A stretch of DNA of 64,000 bases from Streptomyces sp. Je 1-369 (lineage in GTDB: Bacteria > Actinomycetota > Actinomycetes > Streptomycetales > Streptomycetaceae): assembly GCF_026810505.1 (NCBI RefSeq), contig NZ_CP101750.1, forward strand, positions 7,304,515-7,368,514. The letters run 5' to 3'. This document shows positions 43,365 through 52,028 of the stretch, one piece after another; position 1 is the first letter of the stretch, and each line of letters starts with the position of its first letter. A program made the position numbers and the translations under genes. A model generated the notes under the pieces. It searched no databases, was not told the DNA's origin, and worked only from the letters and a program-made list of their open reading frames with translations.

Positions 43365-45544
43365 GAACTGCGTGCTCCTTCGTCGGAAAGCGGGCGCGTG
43401 GCGTCGGGGTCCGTCAGCCTCGGCTCGTGGTCCCCGCCCGTGCGGTCCTGCCACGCCAGGTCCTCCCATACCAGGGAGGGGCGCGCCGCTGAGTCCGGCA
43501 GCGACGCACCCCTGAACATGAGGAGCCTGTGGGGGAGTTCCTGCAACCGTCCGGTGGGAGCGAGGGGGTCGAGGCGGTGGGCGTGGTCGTGGTCCTCCGC
43601 CTCGCGGTCCCACAGCACCACGGGGACGCCGAGGGCCAGGCAGAGGTCGAGCAGCTGGGCGCGGAGCGCGGGCGGCCCGTGCAGGACGACGTGGTTGACG
43701 TCCCGGTGGCTGGAGTTGAGCAGTGCGGCGACCTGCCGGCTGTCCGCGCAGCTCGGGTCGATGACCAGCACTCTGCCGTGCCCGTCGCCCCACCGCCGAC
43801 GGTGCTCCACTTCCCGGCGGGGTACGCGGCGGCTCATCTCCGGGCAGCGCAACGTGAGTTGGAAGGAGGCCCCGAGAGGGATGCTCGGCACGTACTCGAT
43901 CGATCTGCCCGCGTCCCATTCGTCGACGGGCAGCTGGAGCCCTTCGCGGTCGACCTCGATCTCCACGGCGGGCCGCCCGTCGCCGGACCGCTCGGCGCCC
44001 TCACGGATCAGCGCGCCGATCTGCTCCGGTGACAGGGGCGCGTCACCCGCGGCGGTCTCCAAACGGCGCACCGAGCCGTCCGCGTGCTGCTGCCAGAGCC
44101 TGCACCGGTACCGCGCTGTGGCCTCCGCGCCCTCACCCTCCGGCTCGCTCCTGGTGAGCCGGGCGAGCAGCCGGGTGACCGGTGCCTTCCGCGCGCCCGC
44201 CCAGTGCGCGGCGTCCGTCCTGCGCTGGTCGCGTGCCGCGGGGTGCACGCCGAGCCGGGTGCAGACCCGCTCGCTCCAGCGGCCGAGCCCTTCGCCGAGC
44301 GGGCCGTCCGCGGCCGCGGCGATGAACTCCACCAGGTGGACGAGCGCGGGCACACGGGGTGTCCCCGCCGGCACGCTGCCGCCGTCCTGATACTCCTCGA
44401 GGTCCGCGACGACCTGCTCCAGTGCCCCGGGCGGCAGCCGTGCGGTGCACAGGGCCGCGGGGAGCGAGGTGTAGCGCAGCGCCTCCTGGGCGGCGCGGGC
44501 GGGCAGCGTCGGGTCGGCCAGGACGACGAGCTCCAGCTGGCGTACCAGCGAGGCGTGTTCGCCACGGGAGAGCAGGCCCGCCGCGTCGACGGCCCGGCCG
44601 GTGCCGAGGAGCGCGGTGAGCCGTTCGGGGCGTGCGCCGTAGGGCCCGGCGGTCAGCAGGGACTCACTGAGCGTGGGCAGGGCGCGGCGCCGGGTCAGCA
44701 GGACGTCGGTCAGCTCCTCGACGGTGGGCGCCGAGCCGTCCCCCGGCGCGGCGAGGCCCAGCTCGTCGGCGAGCCGCCGTGCGTGCTCGGCGCGCGCCGT
44801 CGGTTCGGGCAGCAACGACCGCAGCAGGTCCCTCAGTTCGGCGGTCACCGGATCGTCCTGCGGCGCGGGCCGCACGGTGCTGCACTCCGCCACGACCTCC
44901 TCCGCCCCGGCCGCGTACAGCTGTTCCCGCACCGCCTGCCAGGACAGGGCCCAGGTGCGCCGCAGGGTCTGGCCGGGGTGGGCGGGGGCGGTCGGCTGCC
45001 CGAGCTGTCCGACGACGATCCCGGACGCGCTGTTCCCCGTATCGGTCCACAGCGGCCCGCCGCTGAACCCGGGGCCGATCGCGGCACCCGACAGCGGCCC
45101 GTCGAGATAGCCGACGTGGCCGTCGAGCAGTTTGAGGGACGTGTCCGCGAAGGTGATCGGGTCCCCGCAGCCGTGCCAGGCCCGCAGCGACTGGCCTTCC
45201 GCCATCTCCGTCCAGACGACGGGGGCGGCACTCGCGGGCGCCGGCTCGGAGAGGAGCAGCACGCACAGGTCTCCCTGCCAGGCCGCGGAGGAGTGCCGGG
45301 GCGGCACCCACACCTCTATCTGCGCCTTGACCCGTACCGTACGCCGGGCGAACCCGACCTGGAGCACCTCTTGCGCGGGTCTCGTTCCGCTCAACGGAGG
45401 CCGCCCCAGTGCCTCGTTGACCACATGCGCACAGGTCAGCACCCGCCCGGGGGAGAGGAGCGCGGCCGCGCCCACGGCCGTGTCGCCGTGCGGCCCGAGC
45501 ACCGCGACGACCTGCGGGACCCGGGTGCCCCTGAACCACCCCAC
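43361..45544 (-). CDS. Trypsin-like protease with effector-associated and VMAP-C domains
   Basis: 727 residues from a GTG at 45544, 2 nt after the stop of the preceding gene; longer frames would overlap that gene by 66 nt. The protease triad is His40 (VLTCAHVV), Asp92 (GDLCVLLL) and Ser161 (GPGFSGGPLW). A first helical segment spans 230-320, an effector-associated (EAD2-like) helical domain about 336-435 (VHLVEFIAAAADGPLG), and a VMAP-C domain about 478-705 (LQLPVDEWDAG, ALGVPVVLWDRE). There is no signal peptide, so it acts in the cytoplasm. In published analyses of NTP-dependent conflict systems, VMAP proteins couple a sensor to an effector; trypsin would be the effector. Confidence 0.85.
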   Translation of the reverse strand: MGWFRGTRVPQVVAVLGPHGDTAVGAAALLSPGRVLTCAHVVNEALGRPPLSGTRPAQEVLQVGFARRTVRVKAQIEVWVPPRHSSAAWQGDLCVLLLSEPAPASAAPVVWTEMAEGQSLRAWHGCGDPITFADTSLKLLDGHVGYLDGPLSGAAIGPGFSGGPLWTDTGNSASGIVVGQLGQPTAPAHPGQTLRRTWALSWQAVREQLYAAGAEEVVAECSTVRPAPQDDPVTAELRDLLRSLLPEPTARAEHARRLADELGLAAPGDGSAPTVEELTDVLLTRRRALPTLSESLLTAGPYGARPERLTALLGTGRAVDAAGLLSRGEHASLVRQLELVVLADPTLPARAAQEALRYTSLPAALCTARLPPGALEQVVADLEEYQDGGSVPAGTPRVPALVHLVEFIAAAADGPLGEGLGRWSERVCTRLGVHPAARDQRRTDAAHWAGARKAPVTRLLARLTRSEPEGEGAEATARYRCRLWQQHADGSVRRLETAAGDAPLSPEQIGALIREGAERSGDGRPAVEIEVDREGLQLPVDEWDAGRSIEYVPSIPLGASFQLTLRCPEMSRRVPRREVEHRRRWGDGHGRVLVIDPSCADSRQVAALLNSSHRDVNHVVLHGPPALRAQLLDLCLALGVPVVLWDREAEDHDHAHRLDPLAPTGRLQELPHRLLMFRGASLPDSAARPSLVWEDLAWQDRTGGDHEPRLTDPDATRPLSDEGARSS

Positions 45545-45546
45545 GG

Positions 45547-45948
45547 CTACGACCCGGTGGCGCCGCCGGGCGTCCCGTCGGCTCCCGCGCCCGGCTCTTC
45601 CGTACGCCGCCACGTCGCCGATACCGTCATGGTGGCCGCCCCCTTCACCCCCGCGATGCCGAGCTTGAGGTCCTTGCCCACCTCGATGCCGAAGTCGACC
45701 GTGAACTCCGCGGGCGGGTGCTCGGCGCGGGACACCGAGGCGTGCACCTCGTCGAGGAGCGGGCCGAGCGGCCGCAGCGTGGCGCGCAGCGCGTCGGCGG
45801 CGAGGGCCGTGACCCGCCCGCCGGCGGACACGGCGCCCGGCACGCCGAACTCCGGCGGCAGGTCGCCGGATTCGGGGGCCTGCCCCACGTCGGCGAGCTC
45901 GACGCGCAGCGCGGCCCCGGCCAGGTCGAGTTCCAGGTACTCAGGCAT
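45547..45948 (-). CDS. CU044_2847-type small protein (trypsin-co-occurring domain 1)
   Basis: 133 residues from MPEYLELDLAG; the frame extends further upstream but without recognisable content. The beta-rich core ends with FTVDFGIEVGKDLKLGIAG, typical of the small proteins that accompany trypsin-like proteases in actinobacterial conflict operons. It is the first gene of the four-gene operon, 2 nt before the protease. There is no Shine-Dalgarno; a CACAAT hexamer ends 6 nt before the ATG, so leaderless transcription is possible. It may be a substrate, sensor or regulator of the protease; function unproven. Confidence 0.8.
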   Translation of the reverse strand: MPEYLELDLAGAALRVELADVGQAPESGDLPPEFGVPGAVSAGGRVTALAADALRATLRPLGPLLDEVHASVSRAEHPPAEFTVDFGIEVGKDLKLGIAGVKGAATMTVSATWRRTEEPGAGADGTPGGATGS

Positions 45949-46017
45949 GGGATCATTGTGCGGCCAACGCGGCCGCCGGTGACGCCAGTTCACACACCCC
46001 GCACCCTCATCGACCTT

Positions 46018-47742
46018 TCAGTCGCCGTCCTGGCTGCGGGACCTGACGATCCGGCGGAGCCGGTGGTGCCGGTCCGGTGCCTGCTCGGTGATCGCCTCGC
46101 CGACCATCGTGCGCACCGCGTCCCGCAGCCCGTGCAGCGCATGCCCGCGCGCCGGGCCCGCGCCCGGGTCCCCGCGCAACTCCTTCAGGAGCGCCCAGCA
46201 CAGCGTCAGCATCACCACGACGAACGGCAGCGCCACCAGGATCGTCGCGCTCTGCAGCGAGTCCAGACCGCCCGCGACCAGGAGCACCGCGGCCACCGCC
46301 GCCATGAGGACACCCCAGGTGACGACCAGCCAGGTCGGCGGGTGCAGGGAGCCGCGGCTGCTGAGCGAACCCATCACCAGCGACGCGGAGTCGGCGCTCG
46401 TGACGAAGTACGTCATCACGAGGAGCATCGCGACCCACGACGTGACCGTGCCGAGCGGCAGCGCGTCCAGCATCGCGAAGAGCGACGACTCCGCCCCCTC
46501 CTCGACCTTCCCCGCCATGTCGACCTTGCCGGTCGCGTCGAGCCGGATGCCGGTGCCGCCCATCACGCAGAACCAGACGACGGTCGCGCCGCTCGGCACG
46601 AGGAGCACGCCGATCAGGAACTCACGGATCGTCCGGCCGTGCGAGATGCGGGCGATGAACGTGCCGACGAAGGGGGCCCAGGACAGCCACCACGCCCAGT
46701 AGAAGATCGTCCAGGAGCCCAGCCAGCCGCTGTCGGTGAAGGCGCCGGTGCGTGAGGCCATCGGGAGCAGCTGGTGGAGGTAGCCGCCGACGCTCGCCGG
46801 GATCGCGTCCAGGATGTAGACGGTCGGCCCGAGGACGAAGACGAACAGCATCAGGCAGGCGGCAAGCACGATGTTGAGGGTGCTGAGCCACTTGACGCCC
46901 TTGTGCACCCCGGAGAAGGCCGAGAGCACGAAGGCGGCGCCGAGCGAGACGATGATGATGAGCTGAAGGGTGGTCGAACTCTCCACGCCCGTCGTGAGGT
47001 TGAGCCCCGTCGCGACCTGGAGTGCGCCGACGCCGAGGCTGGTGGCCGTGCCGAAGACGGTGGCGAAGACCGCGAGCAGGTCGATGATCCTGCCGGGCAG
47101 GCCCGCCGCGCGCCGGGCCCCGATGAGCGGTACGAAGACGGAGCTGAGCCGGTTGCCGCGGCCCTTGCGGAAGCCCGCGTAGGCGAGGGCGAGGCCCACG
47201 ATGCCGTAGATCGCCCAGGGCGTCAGTGTCCAGTGGAAGAAGGAGTACTCCAGGGCGGTACGGGCCGCGCCGCCGGAGCGGGGTGCGGCGGCCGAGGACG
47301 GCGGGGGGTCCAGGTAGTGGGTCAGCGGCTCACCGACGCCGTAGAACATCAGGCCGATGCCCATGCCCGCGCTGAACATCATCGCGATCCACGCGAGGTT
47401 CGTGAACTCGGGCCGCGCGTCGTCCGTGCCCAGACGGATCCTGCCGAAGCGGCTCAGCGCGAGGACCACGCACAGGACGAGGAAGACGTCCGCGGCGATG
47501 ACGAAGAGCCAGGCGAAGTTGTCTAGGACCCAGCCGAGCGCGCTGTCGGAAGCGCGGTCGAAGGACCGTTTGCCGAACGCGGCCCAGGCGACCACCCCCA
47601 GCACCGCGGCGACACCTACGCCGACGACCAGGTAGTCGGGGGTGCCGTCCGGGGGTGATCCGTCCGCGGAGCCCCCTCCGCCCGGGGGAGGGCCCGCCGG
47701 ACCGTCACCGGGACGGGGCTGATCGATCATTTCCGTACTCAT
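46018..47742 (-). CDS. BCCT-family compatible-solute transporter
   Basis: 574 residues with twelve predicted membrane helices after a Gly/Pro-rich N-terminal tail. Signature elements are FSAGMGIGLMFYGVGEPLTH and TIFYWAWWLSWAPFVGTFIA (aromatic substrate box), plus TYFVTSADSASLVMG. BCCT carriers import betaine, choline or carnitine, driven by Na+ or H+. The GMGIG stretch resembles Na+-coupled BetP (inference). ATG with only a weak GGTG upstream. Divergent from glycerate kinase. Confidence 0.93.
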   Translation of the reverse strand: MSTEMIDQPRPGDGPAGPPPGGGGSADGSPPDGTPDYLVVGVGVAAVLGVVAWAAFGKRSFDRASDSALGWVLDNFAWLFVIAADVFLVLCVVLALSRFGRIRLGTDDARPEFTNLAWIAMMFSAGMGIGLMFYGVGEPLTHYLDPPPSSAAAPRSGGAARTALEYSFFHWTLTPWAIYGIVGLALAYAGFRKGRGNRLSSVFVPLIGARRAAGLPGRIIDLLAVFATVFGTATSLGVGALQVATGLNLTTGVESSTTLQLIIIVSLGAAFVLSAFSGVHKGVKWLSTLNIVLAACLMLFVFVLGPTVYILDAIPASVGGYLHQLLPMASRTGAFTDSGWLGSWTIFYWAWWLSWAPFVGTFIARISHGRTIREFLIGVLLVPSGATVVWFCVMGGTGIRLDATGKVDMAGKVEEGAESSLFAMLDALPLGTVTSWVAMLLVMTYFVTSADSASLVMGSLSSRGSLHPPTWLVVTWGVLMAAVAAVLLVAGGLDSLQSATILVALPFVVVMLTLCWALLKELRGDPGAGPARGHALHGLRDAVRTMVGEAITEQAPDRHHRLRRIVRSRSQDGD

Positions 47743-47898
47743 GGCGCACCACTATGGGGCGATATCGGGGTATTTTCCGGCGGGCCACGCCGTCTCACGT
47801 CCCGGCGACCATGGGCAGCGGCCCCCATCTGCGGTTATGGTCGCAGCGGCGCGACTGCCTTGACGCGAGCAAGGCCCGGAAAGCAAGGGGAATGCAAG

Positions 47899-49068
47899 GT
47901 GGCGGACGCTGCAACCACGGCGGGACACGAGCAGCAGGCGCAGCGCGTGCTCATCGCCGCGGACAAGTTCAAGGGGTCGCTCACGGCCGTGCAGGTCGCG
48001 GAGCGGGTGACGGCCGGGCTCCACCGCGTCGCCCCCGGCGTCACGGTCGAGGCGCTGCCGGTCGCCGACGGCGGTGACGGCACGGTCGCCGCGGCCGTCG
48101 CGGGCGGCTTCGAGCGCCGCGAGGTCCGCGTCACGGGACCGCTCGGCAACGAGGTGACGGCGGCGTACGCGCTGAAGGACGGCACCGCCGTCGTGGAGAT
48201 GGCCGAGGCCTCGGGCCTCCAGCTGCTCCCCGAGGGCGTCTTCGCGCCGCTCACGTCCACGACGTACGGCTCGGGAGAGCTGATCCGCGCGGCGCTCGAC
48301 GCGGGCGCCCGCACCATCGTCTTCGGCGTCGGCGGCAGCGCCACGACCGACGGCGGCGCCGGCATGCTGGCCGCGCTCGGCGCGCGCTTCCTGGACGCGG
48401 ACGGCGAGCCCGTCGCGCCCGGCGGCGGCCCGCTGAAGGACCTGGCCACGGCCGACCTTTCGGGCCTCGACCCGCGTCTCAAGGACGTCGAGACCGTGCT
48501 CGCCAGCGATGTCGACAACCCGCTGACCGGCCCGAAGGGCGCCCCCGCGGTCTACGGGCCGCAGAAGGGCGCCGACCCGGCGGACGTCGCCGCGCTGGAC
48601 GCCGCGCTCGCCCACTACGCCACGGTCCTGGAGCAGGCGATCGGCCCCAAGGCCGCGGAGTACGCGCAGTCGCCGGGCGCGGGCGCCGCGGGCGGCATCG
48701 GGTACGGCGCGCTGGTCGGTCTCGGCGCGGGCTTCCGGCCCGGCATCGAGGTCATGCTCGACGTGCTCGGCTTCGCGCCCGCCCTGGAGCGCGCGACGCT
48801 CGTCATCACCGGTGAGGGCTCGCTCGACGAGCAGACCCTGCACGGCAAGGCGCCCGCGGGCGTCGCCGCCGCCGCACGCGCCGCGGGCGTCGAGGTCGTC
48901 GCGGTCTGCGGCCGGCTCGCCCTCGCCCCCGAGGTGCTCGGCAAGGCGGGCATCCGCCGCGCGTACGCCCTGACCGACGTCGAGCCGGACGTGGCGCGGT
49001 GCATCGCCGAGGCGGGCCCGATCCTGGAGACGGTGGCGGAGGGCATCGCCCGCGACTTCCTCGCCTGA
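47899..49068 (+). CDS. Glycerate 2-kinase, GlxK/GarK type
   Basis: 389 residues. Phosphorylates D-glycerate at C2 or C3 with ATP in glyoxylate/serine-related metabolism. The N-terminus VLIAADKFKGSLTAVQVAE, then LPVADGGDGTVAAA, VFGVGGSATTDGGAGMLAAL and LVITGEGSLDEQTLHGKAP, are diagnostic. GTG start with AAGGGG 8 nt upstream; the longer in-frame extension lacks homology. Probably monocistronic. Confidence 0.92.
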   Translation: MADAATTAGHEQQAQRVLIAADKFKGSLTAVQVAERVTAGLHRVAPGVTVEALPVADGGDGTVAAAVAGGFERREVRVTGPLGNEVTAAYALKDGTAVVEMAEASGLQLLPEGVFAPLTSTTYGSGELIRAALDAGARTIVFGVGGSATTDGGAGMLAALGARFLDADGEPVAPGGGPLKDLATADLSGLDPRLKDVETVLASDVDNPLTGPKGAPAVYGPQKGADPADVAALDAALAHYATVLEQAIGPKAAEYAQSPGAGAAGGIGYGALVGLGAGFRPGIEVMLDVLGFAPALERATLVITGEGSLDEQTLHGKAPAGVAAAARAAGVEVVAVCGRLALAPEVLGKAGIRRAYALTDVEPDVARCIAEAGPILETVAEGIARDFLA

Positions 49069-49175
49069 GGCACCTGAGGGCTCCTGAGGCTCCCGAGGCC
49101 CCCGGGCCCTGAAAGCCCCACCCGTGTCGTACCGGGAACGTGATCGTTTCTTCTCTACGTGAGAAGGAGTCGATC

Positions 49176-49805
49176 TTGACCGGGTGGGCACAGCTCGGCG
49201 GCGGCCTCGGCATCGTCGTGAGCCTGTGCCCGGTGCCGGGGCTGACCGTTGACGCGCAGGTCGGCGCGTATGTGGACACATACGCGGGGGCGCTCGGCGT
49301 GGTCCTCTCCGAGCAGCTGGACATCTGCCGCGAGGACCGCCCGGGTGCCCCCGACGACGCCGGAACCGACGCCGGAACCGACGCCGGTACCGGCTCCGGT
49401 CACGCCGCAACCGACGCCGCAACCGACGTCGAGCCCGAGCGGCGTGCCGAGCCCGGCCCGGCGGCCCCGGCGCCCCGTGCCGCGAAAACGGACCCCCGCC
49501 CGGCCGCGCCCCCCGCCCCGCCCCGCGTACGGGAACTCCACGTCCCCGTACGCCTGGAGTCCCGCCCCCGCCCCGCGCGCCCCGCACCCGCCCCACCACC
49601 CCGCCCCTCCCTCTCGGCGCCCGGCTACCGCCCCGCCGAAGAGGCGGAGCGCGAGGGCGGGCGGTCCATGGTCACCACCACGATGGTCGTCACCACCCCC
49701 GCTGTCCTCGCCGCCGCACTGCTGCGTCCGCGCTCCCGCTCCGCCGCGTCCGGCTCGTCCGGCGCCCGCTCCCGCCCCACCCCGCCCTCCGGAGGCCCCT
49801 CGTGA
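49176..49805 (+). CDS. Unknown protein with short hydrophobic head and low-complexity Ala/Pro/Thr linker
   Basis: 209 residues; TTG start with AAGGAG 6 nt upstream, preferred over a GTG at 49140. I do not recognise the family. Residues 1-50 (TGWAQLGGGLGIVVSLCPVP) are compact and well ordered; residues 55-150 are Asp/Thr/Ala then Pro/Arg-rich and built partly from 12-bp DNA repeats at 49356-49424; the end has a hydrophobic VTTTMVVTTPAVLAAALL segment that could touch a membrane. Its stop overlaps the DUF4239 gene start (GTGA), so the two products may work together. Confidence 0.55.
   Translation: MTGWAQLGGGLGIVVSLCPVPGLTVDAQVGAYVDTYAGALGVVLSEQLDICREDRPGAPDDAGTDAGTDAGTGSGHAATDAATDVEPERRAEPGPAAPAPRAAKTDPRPAAPPAPPRVRELHVPVRLESRPRPARPAPAPPPRPSLSAPGYRPAEEAEREGGRSMVTTTMVVTTPAVLAAALLRPRSRSAASGSSGARSRPTPPSGGPS
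49356..49424 (+). repeat. 12-bp tandem repeat array inside an ORF
   Basis: GACGCCGGAACC at 49356-49367 and 49368-49379, GACGCCGGTACC at 49380-49391, a 9-bp break, then CACGCCGCAACC and GACGCCGCAACC (49401-49424). They encode a DAGT/DAAT repeat and probably vary in copy number between strains. Confidence 0.75.
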
Positions 49806-50557
49806 CGGAATGGTTCGTACTCGGTCTGGCCATGGTGCTCGCCTGCGCGATCGTGCTGACCGTGACCGTGATCAGACACCGCCGCGTCCCCGAGGACGAC
49901 GACACCAGCGAGACGCCGGACGTCCTGGAGTACATGGTGATGATGGTCGGCGTCGTGTACGCGATCGTCCTCGGCCTCGCCATCGCCGGTGTCTGGGAGG
50001 CCCGCGGAGCCGCCCAGGACGGCACCCGCGACGAGGCGCAGGCCCTGCACGAGATCAGCAGGCGCGTGCAGGTCTATCCGGCGGACGCGCGGGAACGCAT
50101 CGAGCAGGACGTACGGCGCTACAGCGAGCACGTCACCACCGTCGAGTGGCCGCGCATGATCGAGGAGCACCAGCTCACGGACGAGGGTGGTGAACTCCTC
50201 GACACCCTGCGCCGGGACATCGCGCGGCGCCCGCCCGCCAGCGAGCTGGAGGCGCAGACCTACCAGCCGCTGCTCGACCAGGTGGCCGCCGCGGACGAGG
50301 CGCGCAGGGCACGCGCCGACAACGCGGAGGAGACACTGCCCGGCGTGGTCTGGTTCGGCCTCGTCGCCGGGGCGTTCGTCACGGTCGGACTGATCTTCAC
50401 GCTGCAGATCAGACGCTCATCGAGGGAACTGCTGCTCGCCGGGACCTTCAGCGCCCTGATCGCCTTCCTCCTCTTCCTGGTCTGGAACTTCGACGCGCCG
50501 TACGGCAGGACGGCGACGGAGACGACGACGGCGTTCCAGGACCTGATCAGTGCGTGA
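49802..50557 (+). CDS. DUF4239 membrane protein
   Basis: 251 residues of the DUF4239 family. One N-terminal helix (VLGLAMVLACAIVLTVTVI) and a second (MVMMVGVVYAIVLGLAIAGV) precede an amphipathic, charged segment (about 75-175), then two C-terminal helices (VVWFGLVAGAFVTVGLIFTL and LLLAGTFSALIAFLLFLVW). No catalytic motif is visible and the function of the family is unknown. GTG start overlapping the preceding stop. The stop codon lies in the first copy of a 16-bp duplication. Confidence 0.82.
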   Translation: MTEWFVLGLAMVLACAIVLTVTVIRHRRVPEDDDTSETPDVLEYMVMMVGVVYAIVLGLAIAGVWEARGAAQDGTRDEAQALHEISRRVQVYPADARERIEQDVRRYSEHVTTVEWPRMIEEHQLTDEGGELLDTLRRDIARRPPASELEAQTYQPLLDQVAAADEARRARADNAEETLPGVVWFGLVAGAFVTVGLIFTLQIRRSSRELLLAGTFSALIAFLLFLVWNFDAPYGRTATETTTAFQDLISA

Positions 50558-50573
50558 CCTGATCAGTGCGTGA
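50542..50573. repeat. Perfect 16-bp tandem duplication at convergent stops
   Basis: CCTGATCAGTGCGTGA occurs at 50542-50557 and again at 50558-50573. The first copy provides the stop of the DUF4239 gene and the second the stop of the convergent PucR-type gene. Confidence 0.85.
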
Positions 50574-51786
50574 CCTGCCGCTGCGCGAGCCGGTGCGCCT
50601 CCACCGCGAGTGACACCTCCACCAGGTCCCGCGGGCGGGCCAGCGAGCGCGAGGTCAGCTGCTCCAGGCGGCGCAGGCGGTTGAAGACGGTGTTGCGGTG
50701 GCAGTAGAGGCGCCCGGCCGCCCGCCCCGCCGAACCCTCGCAGGCCAGCCAGGCGTCCAGCGTCTCCAACAGCACGGCCCGGTCGGCCGGTTCGAGCGCG
50801 AGGACCTCGCCGAGCACCTCCGTCACCAGCCGCCCCGCCAGCTCCGGCTGGCTCACCACCAGAGCCGTCGGCATCCGCTGGTCCAGGCGGACGATGCCCG
50901 TCGCGTCCGGCGGACACGTGCGCAGCGCGAGCTCCGCGAGCCGTCGCGCGTGGCCGAGCTCCGCGAGCCCGGCCACGACGGGGCTGATGCCGCCCGGTCC
51001 CGGGCACCGCCCGTCGAGCAGCCGGGCCAGGCCGTCGAGGCCTTCGTCGGCGCCGAGCGCGACCACGCCGACCTCGCAGTCCGTCCGCATCCGCCAGATG
51101 AAGCGGAACCCCGTCCGCTGGATCTGCCGGTGGAACGCCTCCCGCCCGTCGCGCCGCTCCGCGCGGAGCACGATCACCGCGTACGGGCCGTGCTCGGGCA
51201 GATCGAGCCCCGCGGCGGCCCGCGCGGCGAGGCCCGGCGCCGACCGGCCTTCGAGGAGAGCGTCGAGCAGCGCCTGCAGCTGTTCGTCCGTGCGCCGCCG
51301 CAACTCCAGCTCCGTCGCACGGTACGCGTCCGACGCCACGGCCGCCTGCGCGTCCACCGCCGACCACACCATCGTCGCCGAGCGCATCAGGACCGCGAGC
51401 TTCTCCGGGTCCTTGCCGGCCGTCCCCTCCAGGAGCGAGTCCCACACGAGGTAGCCCGCGTTGCGGTACGAGTGCACCAACAGGTCGAGCGGCAGCCCCT
51501 GTTGGGCACGGCGTCGGCCCGCCTCCTCCGCGTACTCCAGGTCGCGGCGCGGCGAGGCCCGCGGCGCCGAGATCGCCTCGATGCCGATCCGCATGGCCTC
51601 CTCGGCCTCCCGCCACTGCACGTCGTACGGCAGGACGCTCCCGTACACCGACGAATGCTCGCCGAGCTGCCGCAGATGCTGGTCGACCAGCTCCGGCAGC
51701 CGCGGCAGGAGTGCGGTGCACGCCTCCTTGAGGAGCCTCCAGTCGTGTCCGGTCCGAGGCCTGCGTCCGTTCGCGAGCCCGCTCAT
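50563..51786 (-). CDS. PucR/CdaR-type transcriptional regulator
   Basis: 407 residues. The C-terminal PucR helix-turn-helix is clear: LLETLDAWLACEGSAGRAAG, then LYCHRNTVFNRLRRLEQL. A GGDEF-like middle domain precedes it (about 185-300), and the N-terminus is helical (HDWRLLKEACTALLPRLPEL). The ATG has a G-rich ribosome-binding sequence. It is divergent from the livFGHMK importer; the 18-bp palindrome GTTGTGC-CCAT-GCACAAC at 51885-51902 lies between them and is the best candidate operator. Confidence 0.9.
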   Translation of the reverse strand: MSGLANGRRPRTGHDWRLLKEACTALLPRLPELVDQHLRQLGEHSSVYGSVLPYDVQWREAEEAMRIGIEAISAPRASPRRDLEYAEEAGRRRAQQGLPLDLLVHSYRNAGYLVWDSLLEGTAGKDPEKLAVLMRSATMVWSAVDAQAAVASDAYRATELELRRRTDEQLQALLDALLEGRSAPGLAARAAAGLDLPEHGPYAVIVLRAERRDGREAFHRQIQRTGFRFIWRMRTDCEVGVVALGADEGLDGLARLLDGRCPGPGGISPVVAGLAELGHARRLAELALRTCPPDATGIVRLDQRMPTALVVSQPELAGRLVTEVLGEVLALEPADRAVLLETLDAWLACEGSAGRAAGRLYCHRNTVFNRLRRLEQLTSRSLARPRDLVEVSLAVEAHRLAQRQVTH

Positions 51787-51884
51787 CGTTCCCCCCGTCG
51801 CCGCGCGCCAGGGCGCCGTCGGCACGGCGCTGCTGGGGAGGATGCCATTCCTCCGCCCCCTCCGGCAGGCCCCTGACACGCGGT

Positions 51885-51902
51885 GTTGTGCCCATGCACA
51901 AC
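51885..51902. promoter_or_regulatory. Perfect 7+4+7 palindrome between pucR-type gene and livF
   Basis: GTTGTGC (51885-51891), CCAT, GCACAAC (51896-51902). It is 99 nt before the PucR-type start and 127 nt before livF, suitable for controlling both directions. Confidence 0.6.
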
Positions 51903-52028
51903 GGCGGGGCACCCCCGGTGGTCTCCCGCAGCGTTTCCCCCGCAGTCCGTGGACGGGCGGCCCCCGCGGTGCTGGGGTGAGCGCCACACGACGGCGGACG
52001 TGCCGTACGGGACGAGGGGGGACGGTAC

